16,450 nt of DNA from Bacillota bacterium (lineage in GTDB: Bacteria; Bacillota; Clostridia; Lachnospirales; Lachnospiraceae): positions 1-16,450 of the forward strand of contig JAEZTJ010000071.1 in NCBI GenBank assembly GCA_023421505.1. Reading direction: 5' to 3'. The translations under genes and the position numbers were made by a program. Below the pieces are notes generated by a model. It saw only the letters and a list, made by a program, of their open reading frames with translations, was not told the origin of the DNA and ran no database searches. Positions 6,893 through 14,526 of this stretch are shown here, in pieces (position 1 is the stretch's first letter; each line of letters starts with the position of its first letter).

Positions 6893-6904
6893 ACTGATGA
6901 TCGT

Positions 6905-7849
6905 TTACCCTTTAAGAGCTATAGTAGCTGCGCCGATGAGTCCCGCTGTATTGGGATTTAGTAATGAGGTAACCACACCACCCTCGACCTCTGCCATACA
7001 AGGAAGCTTTAAGCGCTTAGGAAGTTCCACGTTCATCCATTCACTTCCTCCGACACCACCCCCAAGGACGATCCTTTTTGGATTAAAGATATATACTATA
7101 TTTAAGATCAACTCAGCTGCCGCATCAGCTGCATCCATCGCAACACGCATCGCCAATACATCCTTATTACATGCTGCTTCAAAAATCCTTTCTGCACTGA
7201 CAAAGCCCTTCACCGCATCCTTACATAAGGAAGAAGCAGGATAGCGCTCCATTAACTGTCTTACCCTTTTATCCATTCCGCTTCCTGAAGCAATTGCCTC
7301 TACACACCCAAAACGTCCGCATATACACGGGATATTGCTGTTATAATCAACTGTACTATGTCCGATTTCACCGGCATCATTTTGCCAGCCGTGGATTAAT
7401 TGCTGATTTGAGACAAAGCCTGCAGCAATTCCTGTCCCTATATTCAAATATACAAAATCATCTATATCTTTCCCTGCTCCAAATTTCTGCTCCGCCAGGG
7501 TAGCTGCTTTTACATCATTATCTATAAAGCATTCCAGCTGAAACTTTTCACGAAGTAGCTGTGCGATTGGAGTAGGTGCTTTTCGTCCCGGGTCTATCAT
7601 CATCCACATACCTGTCTTCGGAGAAATCTGCCCGATCAGCCCCACACCCATTTTCACTGGTTTTTGTCCGGTAAATCCAATTTCCTTCCTATAATCCTCG
7701 ATACTATCGCATAACAGTTTTACTGCCTGCTTCTGATCAAGAAAGCCGGAGGGATATTTTTTTGAATTCAAGATCTTACCGTCACTATCTACTTCACCAA
7801 TTAATAATTTTGTGCCGCCAAGGTCTACGGCTAATACTGTTTCCTTCAT
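6905..7849 (-). CDS. ROK-family sugar kinase, probably GlcNAc or GlcN kinase
   Basis: It phosphorylates a free hexose or amino sugar with ATP in the cytoplasm; by context the product enters NagA or NagB. The 314-residue protein shows: the ATP-phosphate motif DLGGTK (9-14), catalytic Asp112 in IDNDVKA, the ExGH motif at 161-164 (EIGH) and the zinc site CxCGxxGCxE with Cys175, Cys177 and Cys182. No N-terminal helix-turn-helix is present, so it is a kinase and not a NagC/XylR-type repressor. The start at 7849 follows AAAGGA at good spacing; the longer frame from 7897 would overlap the GH9 gene. It begins 4 nt after the GH9 stop codon, which suggests translational coupling. Glucose as substrate cannot be excluded. 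Confidence 0.93.
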   Translation of the reverse strand: MKETVLAVDLGGTKLLIGEVDSDGKILNSKKYPSGFLDQKQAVKLLCDSIEDYRKEIGFTGQKPVKMGVGLIGQISPKTGMWMMIDPGRKAPTPIAQLLREKFQLECFIDNDVKAATLAEQKFGAGKDIDDFVYLNIGTGIAAGFVSNQQLIHGWQNDAGEIGHSTVDYNSNIPCICGRFGCVEAIASGSGMDKRVRQLMERYPASSLCKDAVKGFVSAERIFEAACNKDVLAMRVAMDAADAAAELILNIVYIFNPKRIVLGGGVGGSEWMNVELPKRLKLPCMAEVEGGVVTSLLNPNTAGLIGAATIALKG

Positions 7850-7853
7850 CGCA

Positions 7854-10688
7854 TTATTCCTTTCCCGAAAGCTTTGGGAAGATATCAATTTTATCAAGCA
7901 TATTATGATCAGGAAAAATTGTAATAATCCATGGTCTCTTTCTGTCTATTATATAGGTATCAATAACTACGTCCTTCCCTGGTTCTAAGCTAATCGACTC
8001 AATTTCCTCCACATTATTACCCTTAAAATATAATGTAGAATTACCCTTTCCACTGGAATTTAGGTGTAGCTTAATCATATTGTCATTGATTTCATAATGA
8101 TAATTAATCTGAACGAAGTTATTCTTAAGCTCATATTCCTGTCCGCCAATTAGAGTAATCCGTTTCTCAAGTCCCTTGCATTTACACAGATATTCCCCGC
8201 CCGGCAGTTGAATGGAGAATTCACCGGTTCTTGGATGCGTCATTACTTCATAGGAAGCTGTACCTTTTATACTTTTTATCTCTAGCTTTATGCCCGGTTC
8301 GTCTGTCAGCCAGCCATACAAATGAGCCTTTTGATTCAAATGGCTGGAAAGCAGCAGATACCTTATGCTCGGATGTACCCACACCTCACGGTAAACAGCA
8401 TTGTTGCACTGCGGCCAATAAGGATAATCCTCATCCTGATAGCTTTCTATACCCACGCAGATACCTCCGCTCATTTCACCGGGTAGGCAAACATATTGGG
8501 TCGCATAATTATATCCTTCCCCAATCATTAAGGACTGCCCAAAAGGATTCTTGCCAACAATCCATTCCAGCTGCTGACTCGCTAATTTTTGTAAGGAAAG
8601 ATCATTTCTGATACTTGCTCCATAGGCAGCTGCAACTCCACCTGACAGGACAAGTCCACTGTTGCCTCTGTAGCTAAACCATACCGGAAAACGCCTTAGA
8701 TAATATCCCTCACCAAGCTCAACTCCGTTTTTCACCTGAGTCAGATATTCCTCTAGCATACCCGGATGGGCAAAGGCCTGTTGATTTAAGAATAGCTCCT
8801 CATCCTGTCTTGCTTCATCTATATGATAAATCGAAGCCGGAGACATATGATACGGTGCTGTTGCTTCCACTGAGGTTTTATAATATTCTGTGTATAATAC
8901 GATCGAGTGATACCAGCTTGCCCAGTCTTTATGCTCAGGGAAAAGCTTACAGAGCTTTTCCAGTGCAAGAATAGGCGAATGGTCATAGCAGCGATGATTA
9001 TAATGCTGTATCTGGGTTTTCTCCATATCACGATAGAAAAATCCAGTTAGAGGAATATTCCAATCCGGATACGTAAGCTGCTGGCAATTTATGATACGCT
9101 GTGCTATTTCTGCTGCCTTATCCGAATAAAACGTATCCTGCGTCAATAGGTATAACTCACAGGCTGCCAGAGCACCCATACTATAAAGCAGAATCGGGGA
9201 AGACACCCTTGCCGGATCCATCGTTGCAACATACTGTTCATGGTCCAGTTCTATGTAAGCGTAATTCCAGTCTTCCCTTGCAACTTGTATCAGATAATTA
9301 CTTTGTTCGTTATCAATATCTCTTAAAACTCGGGCAGCTAATGCTTCCGCAGCCGCTGCCATAAAATTCTCTATCGCCAGATTCTGTGCATCACTGTCTA
9401 CTTGATCACAGGCTCCGATGATATTACCCGTCCATACTGAGGTTCCGCTTCCCGTATTGCGGTATCCGTTATCAAATCGGGTACGCAGCATCCAATCCAG
9501 TCCCCATTTTCCTTCTTCAATCAAACGTTCAAACAGGGGGCTGTTACTTTTTTGTTCCTCGGCTGCCCGAAAAAATGCATAAACCGCATCTGATGTATTA
9601 GTCAGGTTCTGCGACATATCAGCTGCATCATGCCAGCCACCGTTTGCTATTACACTCTTATCACCGTGATGACAGATCACATTTCCGTGACAGTATTTAT
9701 GCTTACCCGGAACCTCGTAGCCGCAGCGTTCACAGAAAAACAAGTTAATACTCTTCCATATGGAGTCCTCCCAGACATCCACAGCGATCGGAAAGGTTCT
9801 GGATAGAATATCTCCGCAAATCAGAAGATACACACCCTCTTCCTCCACCTCTGTGAAATCTAAAATCGAGAAATCTCCCTGCTGCGTATAAAGCCTTTCA
9901 ACTTCTTTTTTTAATATAATTCGCCCAGTTTTTGCATCAATTAGTTGGAAACTATCATTGCAGTTTTTATGAGCAACTGCGAATTTTTCTACTCCTGGCT
10001 GATATCCCGAACCGCAAAAAAGTAAAGTTCCTTCATCCGGCTCCCAACCTTTATATTTTGTAGCTTTCTCAACCTTCTCAAGCTTTAGATCCTTTATGTA
10101 GAAGCAGGCTGTCTCTGTTGCCTCTCTTTCATTACCAACCATATCATAACCAAATTTAAGCGCTGTGACCTTGTCACGATATACATTAGGTATCTCGATA
10201 TTTACGGAATTCCAGGTATGGTTCTTTAGATTAATATTGTGACAGCCTTCCCTATAATAACGATCAGGCACAGGCTGCTCTCCTTCATTCACCAGCTGGA
10301 TATGTATACTAACCTGCTTAAAGCCGGGCATCTCCGGACGGATGCGGAAGGAAATCCGGTTATATTCATCCCAATTTTCTCCGTCGAATAATATCGAAAG
10401 ATAGGGTGTATGATAAATACGTGAATAATTCTCAGTCCAGCCTGGCAATCTTGTAGGAGAAGTAAATTTCATTGATTTTTCGCCACTTTCGGAGTAGTCA
10501 CTGCTCAATTCCATCATAGCAGGTTTCTCTACTTCCCATCTGTCAGTACTGTTAAAGTCGGTAAGCGAAATTGATTTTACCGCAGCTTTTTGAGAAATCG
10601 CTGTTTCTACATATTCCTGCAAATCAATCTGCAGAGGATAATGTATCATTTTGCTGTCAATCAGTTTCCTAGTAAATGCTTCATTCAT
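7854..10688 (-). CDS. Intracellular glycoside hydrolase family 9 protein (putative exo-glucosaminidase or related)
   Basis: This 944-residue protein has no signal peptide or membrane segment, so it should act on imported sugars. Layout: a 200-residue N-terminal beta-rich module resembling a carbohydrate-binding fold (about 40-207); a CelD_N-type Ig-like domain (about 218-304); a GH9 catalytic domain (about 310-790); and a 150-residue beta-rich tail. GGWHDAAD at 350-357 holds the GH9 catalytic Asp pair (Asp354, Asp357). Glu768 in AVYREVW fits the acid position. Cys322, Cys333 and His334 resemble the zinc site of GH9 enzymes with an Ig-like domain. The histidine motif (HHR) typical of GH9 cellulases is not seen after GKNPFGQS, which argues against a standard endoglucanase. 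Some Vibrionaceae GH9 proteins in chitin-disaccharide loci are exo-beta-D-glucosaminidases, and this gene context agrees. GGAG lies 10 nt before the ATG. It is the first gene of the operon. Confidence 0.88.
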   Translation of the reverse strand: MNEAFTRKLIDSKMIHYPLQIDLQEYVETAISQKAAVKSISLTDFNSTDRWEVEKPAMMELSSDYSESGEKSMKFTSPTRLPGWTENYSRIYHTPYLSILFDGENWDEYNRISFRIRPEMPGFKQVSIHIQLVNEGEQPVPDRYYREGCHNINLKNHTWNSVNIEIPNVYRDKVTALKFGYDMVGNEREATETACFYIKDLKLEKVEKATKYKGWEPDEGTLLFCGSGYQPGVEKFAVAHKNCNDSFQLIDAKTGRIILKKEVERLYTQQGDFSILDFTEVEEEGVYLLICGDILSRTFPIAVDVWEDSIWKSINLFFCERCGYEVPGKHKYCHGNVICHHGDKSVIANGGWHDAADMSQNLTNTSDAVYAFFRAAEEQKSNSPLFERLIEEGKWGLDWMLRTRFDNGYRNTGSGTSVWTGNIIGACDQVDSDAQNLAIENFMAAAAEALAARVLRDIDNEQSNYLIQVAREDWNYAYIELDHEQYVATMDPARVSSPILLYSMGALAACELYLLTQDTFYSDKAAEIAQRIINCQQLTYPDWNIPLTGFFYRDMEKTQIQHYNHRCYDHSPILALEKLCKLFPEHKDWASWYHSIVLYTEYYKTSVEATAPYHMSPASIYHIDEARQDEELFLNQQAFAHPGMLEEYLTQVKNGVELGEGYYLRRFPVWFSYRGNSGLVLSGGVAAAYGASIRNDLSLQKLASQQLEWIVGKNPFGQSLMIGEGYNYATQYVCLPGEMSGGICVGIESYQDEDYPYWPQCNNAVYREVWVHPSIRYLLLSSHLNQKAHLYGWLTDEPGIKLEIKSIKGTASYEVMTHPRTGEFSIQLPGGEYLCKCKGLEKRITLIGGQEYELKNNFVQINYHYEINDNMIKLHLNSSGKGNSTLYFKGNNVEEIESISLEPGKDVVIDTYIIDRKRPWIITIFPDHNMLDKIDIFPKLSGKE

Positions 10689-10850
10689 TTTAATTTTTCT
10701 CCATCAGATTATTCTTTTCCTAACTTCATGTCACTCGGTTGTCTTGTTATTTTTCAATGTTACAATCTGGTTATACCTTCAGTGAAGCTGAAGAGATTCC
10801 AAAGGATATTCTAATACTTTCAATTTGTAACGCTGTAAATAGTAATCTAG

Positions 10851-10866
10851 TGTGTAACGTTACACA
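10851..10866. promoter_or_regulatory. LacI-type operator O1, perfect 16-bp palindrome
   Basis: TGTGTAACGTTACACA is perfectly self-complementary with the central CG typical of LacI-family sites. It starts one base downstream of the predicted -10 element of the GH9 operon promoter and covers the predicted start site, the classic position for repression. A weaker relative, TGTAACGCTGTA, lies 27 bp further downstream at 10826-10837. Confidence 0.88.
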
Positions 10867-10867
10867 T

Positions 10868-10896
10868 ATCATAACAAAAAAAATTGTATTTGTCAA
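10868..10896 (-). promoter_or_regulatory. Sigma-A promoter of the GH9-nagA operon
   Basis: On the minus strand a perfect -35 TTGACA (10891-10896) and -10 TATGAT (10868-10873) are separated by 17 bp, with a T-rich spacer. Predicted transcription start is near 10861, inside the operator, giving a leader of about 170 nt before the GH9 start codon. Confidence 0.85.
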
Positions 10897-11052
10897 CTAA
10901 CTATTATATAATTACTCCATAATAATATTTATTTGATACTATAATTTCATGTATCTAATCAATCATTCTAGGTCATTGTTAAATTTCACTAGTATTTACT
11001 ATATTTTAATCTAAGCTTATTATTAATTTTTTTCGATGTTCTTTAAATTAAA

Positions 11053-11068
11053 TGTGTAACGTTACATA
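11053..11068. promoter_or_regulatory. LacI-type operator O2 directly after the lacI stop codon
   Basis: TGTGTAACGTTACATA differs from O1 at one position (15 of 16). It abuts the lacI stop codon at 11069-11071. Its centre is 202 bp from that of O1, so a bound repressor dimer pair could loop the DNA across the promoter, or act as a roadblock to transcripts reading through from lacI. Confidence 0.8.
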
Positions 11069-12145
11069 CTAAAGCCTGGCTTTATTACTGCTATTTCTGA
11101 TAATTAATTCTGTATTCAAGATCAGCTTTTCTTTCTCTAGTTCCGGCTGCTGTAAATTGTGAATCAAGGTCTTTACCCCTATATAACCTGCTTCCTGTAA
11201 GGGCTGATGTACTGTACTGATTGGTTTGCAATTACTGCCGTAGTCAGATGGAAATTCATCATCGAAACCCATGATTGCTATATCCTCCGGTACTCGAAGT
11301 CCTGCTTCTTCTAAAGCCTGCATTGCTCCGAAAGCACTGATATCAGTAGCAAAAAAGATTGCCTCCGGAAGAGCTTCCCCACTTGCTAAAAATTTTTTCA
11401 TTTCAATATAGCCCGCATCATAATATGTCCTGTCTCCTCTAAGATAGAAGCTACTTATACTGGTACTGATATTAGAAAAGTCGGGATGCAGGATTAAATT
11501 TTCATCAACTGGAATTTGATAATTTTGTAAAGCAAGAATATACCCATTCATTCGATCGAGTGTTATCTTAAGATTCATATTACCCGTCATATGAGCAATG
11601 CGACGGTAACCTTGCAGTATCAGATGTTCTGTCGCTTTATATGCGCCATTCACATTGTCAATCAGCACCTTATTTGCATCAATATTTTTGATATCATTTT
11701 CTATTAATAAAAAAGGAAAATCGGATGCTGCAAGCTGTTGAATTATAGTATCATCTGATGCTAGACTGCCGTAAATGATAATCCCATCAACTCGTCCCTG
11801 CGTTAAAAAATGAACCTGTTGCTGCTTTTTCTGCAAATCGCCATTAGAGGAGCAATATAGGACATTGTAGCCTTCCTTATTAAATTCCTCAATCCCCTGT
11901 TCAAAGCCAGCAACTAATCGTGAAACAAATGGGGCGCATAGATAATTTAATACTATTCCGATACTATGCGTCTTTTGTAGTACTAAAGAACGGGCAATCC
12001 CATTGGGACGATAATTCAAATCTGCAATTGCTGCTTTAATCTTTTCTTGTGATGCAGGACTCACACCCTTTTGCTTATTTAAATACCTTGAAACTAAAGT
12101 AACCGAAAGTCCTGCATGCTCCGCTACATCCTTTATTGTTGCCAC
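11069..12145 (-). CDS. LacI/GalR-family transcriptional regulator
   Basis: It is very likely the repressor of the adjacent amino-sugar operon. The 358-residue protein has an N-terminal helix-turn-helix (ATIKDVAEHAGLSVTLVSRYLN), the minor-groove hinge NYRPNGIARSL, then a periplasmic-binding-like effector domain (SIGIVLNYL at its start, AIMGFDDE near its end). The GTG start at 12145 was chosen because GGGAGGA (12152-12158) lies 6 nt upstream and the protein then begins right before the conserved ATIKDVA; the longer frame from 12250 covers the promoter and is unlikely. It is transcribed in the same direction as the operon. The palindromes on both sides of the 380-bp gap downstream are the probable targets. 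The effector is likely the imported sugar or a phosphorylated intermediate, which is unknown. Confidence 0.93.
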   Translation of the reverse strand: MATIKDVAEHAGLSVTLVSRYLNKQKGVSPASQEKIKAAIADLNYRPNGIARSLVLQKTHSIGIVLNYLCAPFVSRLVAGFEQGIEEFNKEGYNVLYCSSNGDLQKKQQQVHFLTQGRVDGIIIYGSLASDDTIIQQLAASDFPFLLIENDIKNIDANKVLIDNVNGAYKATEHLILQGYRRIAHMTGNMNLKITLDRMNGYILALQNYQIPVDENLILHPDFSNISTSISSFYLRGDRTYYDAGYIEMKKFLASGEALPEAIFFATDISAFGAMQALEEAGLRVPEDIAIMGFDDEFPSDYGSNCKPISTVHQPLQEAGYIGVKTLIHNLQQPELEKEKLILNTELIIRNSSNKARL

Positions 12146-12151
12146 ACAAAT

Positions 12152-12158
12152 TCCTCCC
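12152..12158 (-). promoter_or_regulatory. Ribosome binding site deciding the lacI GTG start
   Basis: GGGAGGA is placed 6 nt before GTG at 12143-12145. The ATG nearest to this start (12160-12158) overlaps the site itself and cannot use it, so GTG is preferred. Confidence 0.8.
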
Positions 12159-12221
12159 ATAAAATGATAGCTCTTTGCTTTAAAAAAGCCTTCATTCTCA
12201 ATTATTGTAATTTTATATTTT

Positions 12222-12250
12222 ATTGTACATGATAGCCCTAATATTAGCAA
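12222..12250 (-). promoter_or_regulatory. Probable lacI promoter
   Basis: On the minus strand TTGCTA (12245-12250) and TACAAT (12222-12227) are 17 bp apart, which places the start about 70 nt before the GTG codon. A sequence TAACGCTGTA at 12269-12278 matches the degenerate operator half-site near O1, but its upstream position makes autoregulation uncertain. Confidence 0.55.
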
Positions 12251-12634
12251 TAATACTTTTTGTATTAATAACGCTGTATCATTCTAATATCGATTACTAG
12301 AAATAATCAGGTTACAGATAGCTTTCACTGGCAAATGTTTACAATACGGCTTATTCAGCAGCCTTTTGATTAATTTTCTTTCATAATGCAATAACGCTCT
12401 ACTCTCTAAGGATGAATAACGCTTAACAGGAAGGTAACACTAAGATTAATACTGTAATTAAATTGTCTTGCAAAATACATGTAAGCTCAAAGCCTCGCAT
12501 ACGAGGCAATTTTATGCGCAAAAGGCATGGGGGTTAGTAAACACTTTGGAAGATCCCTGAAATGAGCACAGCGGTGTTCATTCTAAGCTTCTTCATTACT
12601 ATTTGAACTGCCTAACGGCAGCATGGAGGTTATT
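12251..12634 (+). other. lacI-fprA intergenic region with structured fprA leader
   Basis: The 384-bp gap carries the lacI promoter elements at its left end and three plus-strand hairpins. They are: GCCTCG-CATA-CGAGGC at 12492-12507 followed by AATTTT; a 9-bp stem with an AGCG loop (12561-12569 with 12574-12582, one G-U pair); and CTGCC-TAAC-GGCAG at 12608-12621, ending 3 nt before the fprA ribosome binding site. The first resembles a short terminator or attenuator. No convincing sigma-A promoter for fprA was found by eye. A 12-codon ORF (12527-12565) has no suitable ribosome binding site. Confidence 0.55.
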
Positions 12635-13828
12635 ATGAAACTAGTTACTGATAATGTATACTGGGTAGGAGCTACTGATTGGGGAGTTAGATACTTCCAT
12701 GGTTTTGAACTATCTACGCATCGAGGCAGCACCTATAATTCCTACCTTATCAAAGACGAAAAGACAGTTTTAATTGATACTGTATGGGAGCCTCTGTCAG
12801 ATCGTTTCCTAGAGAATCTAAGAGAGATCGTTGATATTAATACAATTGATTATGTCATTATGAACCACTTAGAACCGGATCATTCCGGGGCTTTACCTAC
12901 CCTAATGGAATACTTACCTAATGCCTCAATATTCGTATCAAAAAAGGGAAAGGAATCAATTACAAGGTATTATCACCGGGAGGATTGGAAAATAAATATA
13001 GTCTCAAATGGTGAGGCCCTCAACATCGGAAAGCATAATCTAATATTCATAGAAGCACCAATGCTTCACTGGCCAGACAGTATGTTCACGTATTTGGACG
13101 GCAACAATATCTTGTTCTCTAATGATGCGTTTGGTCAACATTTTGCCTCTTCCGATATTTTCAACGATGAGATAGATGAAACAGAAGTAGATCAGGAAGC
13201 ATTAAAATACTACGCGAATATATTAACTCCCTTCAGCAGGCAGGTCTCCAAAAAAATAGAGGAGCTTAAAAAGCTTAATTTACCGATTAATATCATTGCT
13301 CCTAGTCATGGTATCCTTTGGAGGAAAGACCCAATGCGTATCGTCGAGAAATACTATCAATGGGCTACTCAGCCTCCTCCAAGTAATATCGTAATCATCT
13401 ATAATTCTATGTGGGGTGCAACACATAAAATGGCTGAGTTTATCGGTAAAGGTGTTGGACAAGCAGGGGTAAGCTACAAAATTTTTAACATTGCTACAGC
13501 TGACCGCAATGACGTGCTTGCCGAAGTTTTCAAAGCTAAGGGAATTCTTTTAGGCTCATCAACAGTCAATAATGGTTTATTGACCTCACTCATGCCCATT
13601 CTCGAAGATTTGATGGGTCTAAAATTTACCAATCGAGTTGCTGCTAGCTTCGGAAGCTACGGGTGGAGCGGTGAATCCCCTTCCATATTATCAGAATATT
13701 TGACTAAAGCAAATATTAAGGTAATTAAGGATGGTCTAAAATTCAAGTATATGCCGGATGAGCAGGAATTGGAGCAATGTATTAGTTTCGGAAAAGAATT
13801 TGCCGAGATAATGCTGCAGGAAGCATAA
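12635..13828 (+). CDS. fprA: Flavodiiron protein (A-type flavoprotein, O2/NO reductase)
   Basis: This cytoplasmic enzyme reduces oxygen to water, or nitric oxide to nitrous oxide, and protects anaerobes. The 397-residue two-domain protein is full length. The metallo-beta-lactamase-like domain carries all diiron ligands: His78-x-Glu80-x-Asp82-His83 in NHLEPDHSG, His145 in LHWPDS, Asp164 in SNDAFG and His225 in PSHG. The flavodoxin domain begins at about 252 (IVIIYNSMWGATHKMA) with FMN loops SSTVNNG and SFGSYGWSGE. There is no C-terminal rubredoxin or NADH-oxidoreductase extension, so an external electron donor is needed. The start at 12635 was chosen because GGAGG (12625-12629) lies 5 nt upstream; the ATG at 12623 overlaps that site. 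It is transcribed away from the sugar locus and is probably unrelated to it. Confidence 0.97.
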   Translation: MKLVTDNVYWVGATDWGVRYFHGFELSTHRGSTYNSYLIKDEKTVLIDTVWEPLSDRFLENLREIVDINTIDYVIMNHLEPDHSGALPTLMEYLPNASIFVSKKGKESITRYYHREDWKINIVSNGEALNIGKHNLIFIEAPMLHWPDSMFTYLDGNNILFSNDAFGQHFASSDIFNDEIDETEVDQEALKYYANILTPFSRQVSKKIEELKKLNLPINIIAPSHGILWRKDPMRIVEKYYQWATQPPPSNIVIIYNSMWGATHKMAEFIGKGVGQAGVSYKIFNIATADRNDVLAEVFKAKGILLGSSTVNNGLLTSLMPILEDLMGLKFTNRVAASFGSYGWSGESPSILSEYLTKANIKVIKDGLKFKYMPDEQELEQCISFGKEFAEIMLQEA

Positions 13829-14051
13829 AAGCAGAAGCTTACCCCGTTTTCATTTTATTCTAGAGTAACACTATCATAGTAACTATTTCATGAAAGATAT
13901 ATCTACCTCTTTCAGTTAGAATACAATTGATTAGGGTATTAAAAGTCTGATTTAGGAATTGAATATGGTTATATATACATTCAGCTATTGAAGGCTTTTA
14001 ACATCCCTATCATACAATTATTACTACAAAATAAAATCGAGGTAATATCCT

Positions 14052-14303
14052 ATGGAATCAAATCAATATCAATGTCCTATCTGTAACTGTACAAATCTTA
14101 CCCTACGATATGAAGCTAGCTATGTATATTCCTATATATTAGATTCAGATGCACCTGGCCTTAAAAATTCAGAGGAATTTCTCTCCTTTTTATATGATAA
14201 AAGGGAACAAAAGGATACTAGAACGTATATCGAATGTAATGAATGCGGTACACAGTATCCTTATCATCTGCTCCAGCAATGCTTAAACCGGAAGGAAAAT
14301 TAG
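14052..14303 (+). CDS. Small zinc-ribbon protein
   Basis: This 83-residue protein carries two CxxC knuckles, Cys8-Cys11 (CPIC) and Cys62-Cys65 (CNEC), 50 residues apart. This suggests one zinc ribbon built from both ends with an acidic, Tyr-rich middle. GAGG precedes the ATG by 9 nt. No enzymatic motif is visible, and the function is unknown. The 223 nt after fprA contain no obvious terminator, so it may be co-transcribed with fprA or have its own promoter. A bidirectional terminator follows downstream. Confidence 0.75.
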   Translation: MESNQYQCPICNCTNLTLRYEASYVYSYILDSDAPGLKNSEEFLSFLYDKREQKDTRTYIECNECGTQYPYHLLQQCLNRKEN

Positions 14304-14471
14304 ATTGAATAGCATAAAAGATTGCATGTTCAAATTCCTGCACGCAAAAATATATGGTCAACTCGTAACAAGAAGTTATACAAACGCGATGCCAAACATA
14401 GTTTATGAAACAATTGTTGTTAAGACATCGCTTCTTTGGCCCCATAATCTATTTTCGGGACTTAAGTAAAG

Positions 14472-14521
14472 TAAAAGTCATAGTAAATACAGTTAAATCG
14501 CTGTTTTCACTATGACTTTTA
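14472..14521. terminator. Bidirectional rho-independent terminator
   Basis: A perfect 13-bp inverted repeat (14472-14484 with 14509-14521; arms TAAAAGTCATAGT and complement), with an inner ACAG/CTGT pairing, separates the convergent zinc-ribbon and surface-protein genes. T-rich tracts follow on both strands (plus: TTTTATTTTATTATTT; minus: the TTTTA end of the stem, then CTTTACTT). The minus-strand stem starts 5 nt after the surface-protein stop codon. Confidence 0.85.
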
Positions 14522-14526
14522 TTTTA

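Larger units (their letters stand above)
10689..11068. other. lacI-GH9 intergenic control region
   Basis: This 380-bp AT-rich region holds the operon promoter, the operators and the untranslated leader. In the leader, a 6-bp stem (10777-10782 with 10788-10793) and a 7-bp inverted repeat with arms 60 nt apart (GTTACAA at 10759, TTGTAAC at 10825) are visible; neither forms an obvious riboswitch. No small gene with a ribosome binding site was seen. No clear terminator follows lacI, apart from the palindromic operator O2 itself. Confidence 0.6.

Noticed and set aside
6905..7849. ROK-family repressor (NagC/XylR type)
   Set aside because: There is no N-terminal DNA-binding domain, and kinase active-site residues are intact.
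8231..8611. Plus-strand frame of 126 codons inside the GH9 gene
   Set aside because: It is a shadow of the minus-strand gene; no ribosome binding site or recognisable motif. The same applies to the other frames lying inside nagA, nagB, the transporter genes and fprA.
7854..10688. Secreted cellulase
   Set aside because: No signal peptide is present, the neighbouring genes are all amino-sugar genes, and the cellulase histidine motif is not found.
10826..10837. TGTAACGCTGTA as a third operator
   Set aside because: The right half departs from the palindrome at several positions; kept only as a remark because a similar TAACGCTGTA occurs upstream of lacI.
12146..12250. N-terminal extension of the LacI protein to 12250
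   Set aside because: It covers the probable -10/-35 elements and adds 35 unconserved residues before the helix-turn-helix; GTG at 12145 has a strong ribosome binding site.
12527..12565. 12-codon ORF in the fprA leader
   Set aside because: The only purine-rich site lies one base before the ATG, too close for initiation, and nothing else supports translation.
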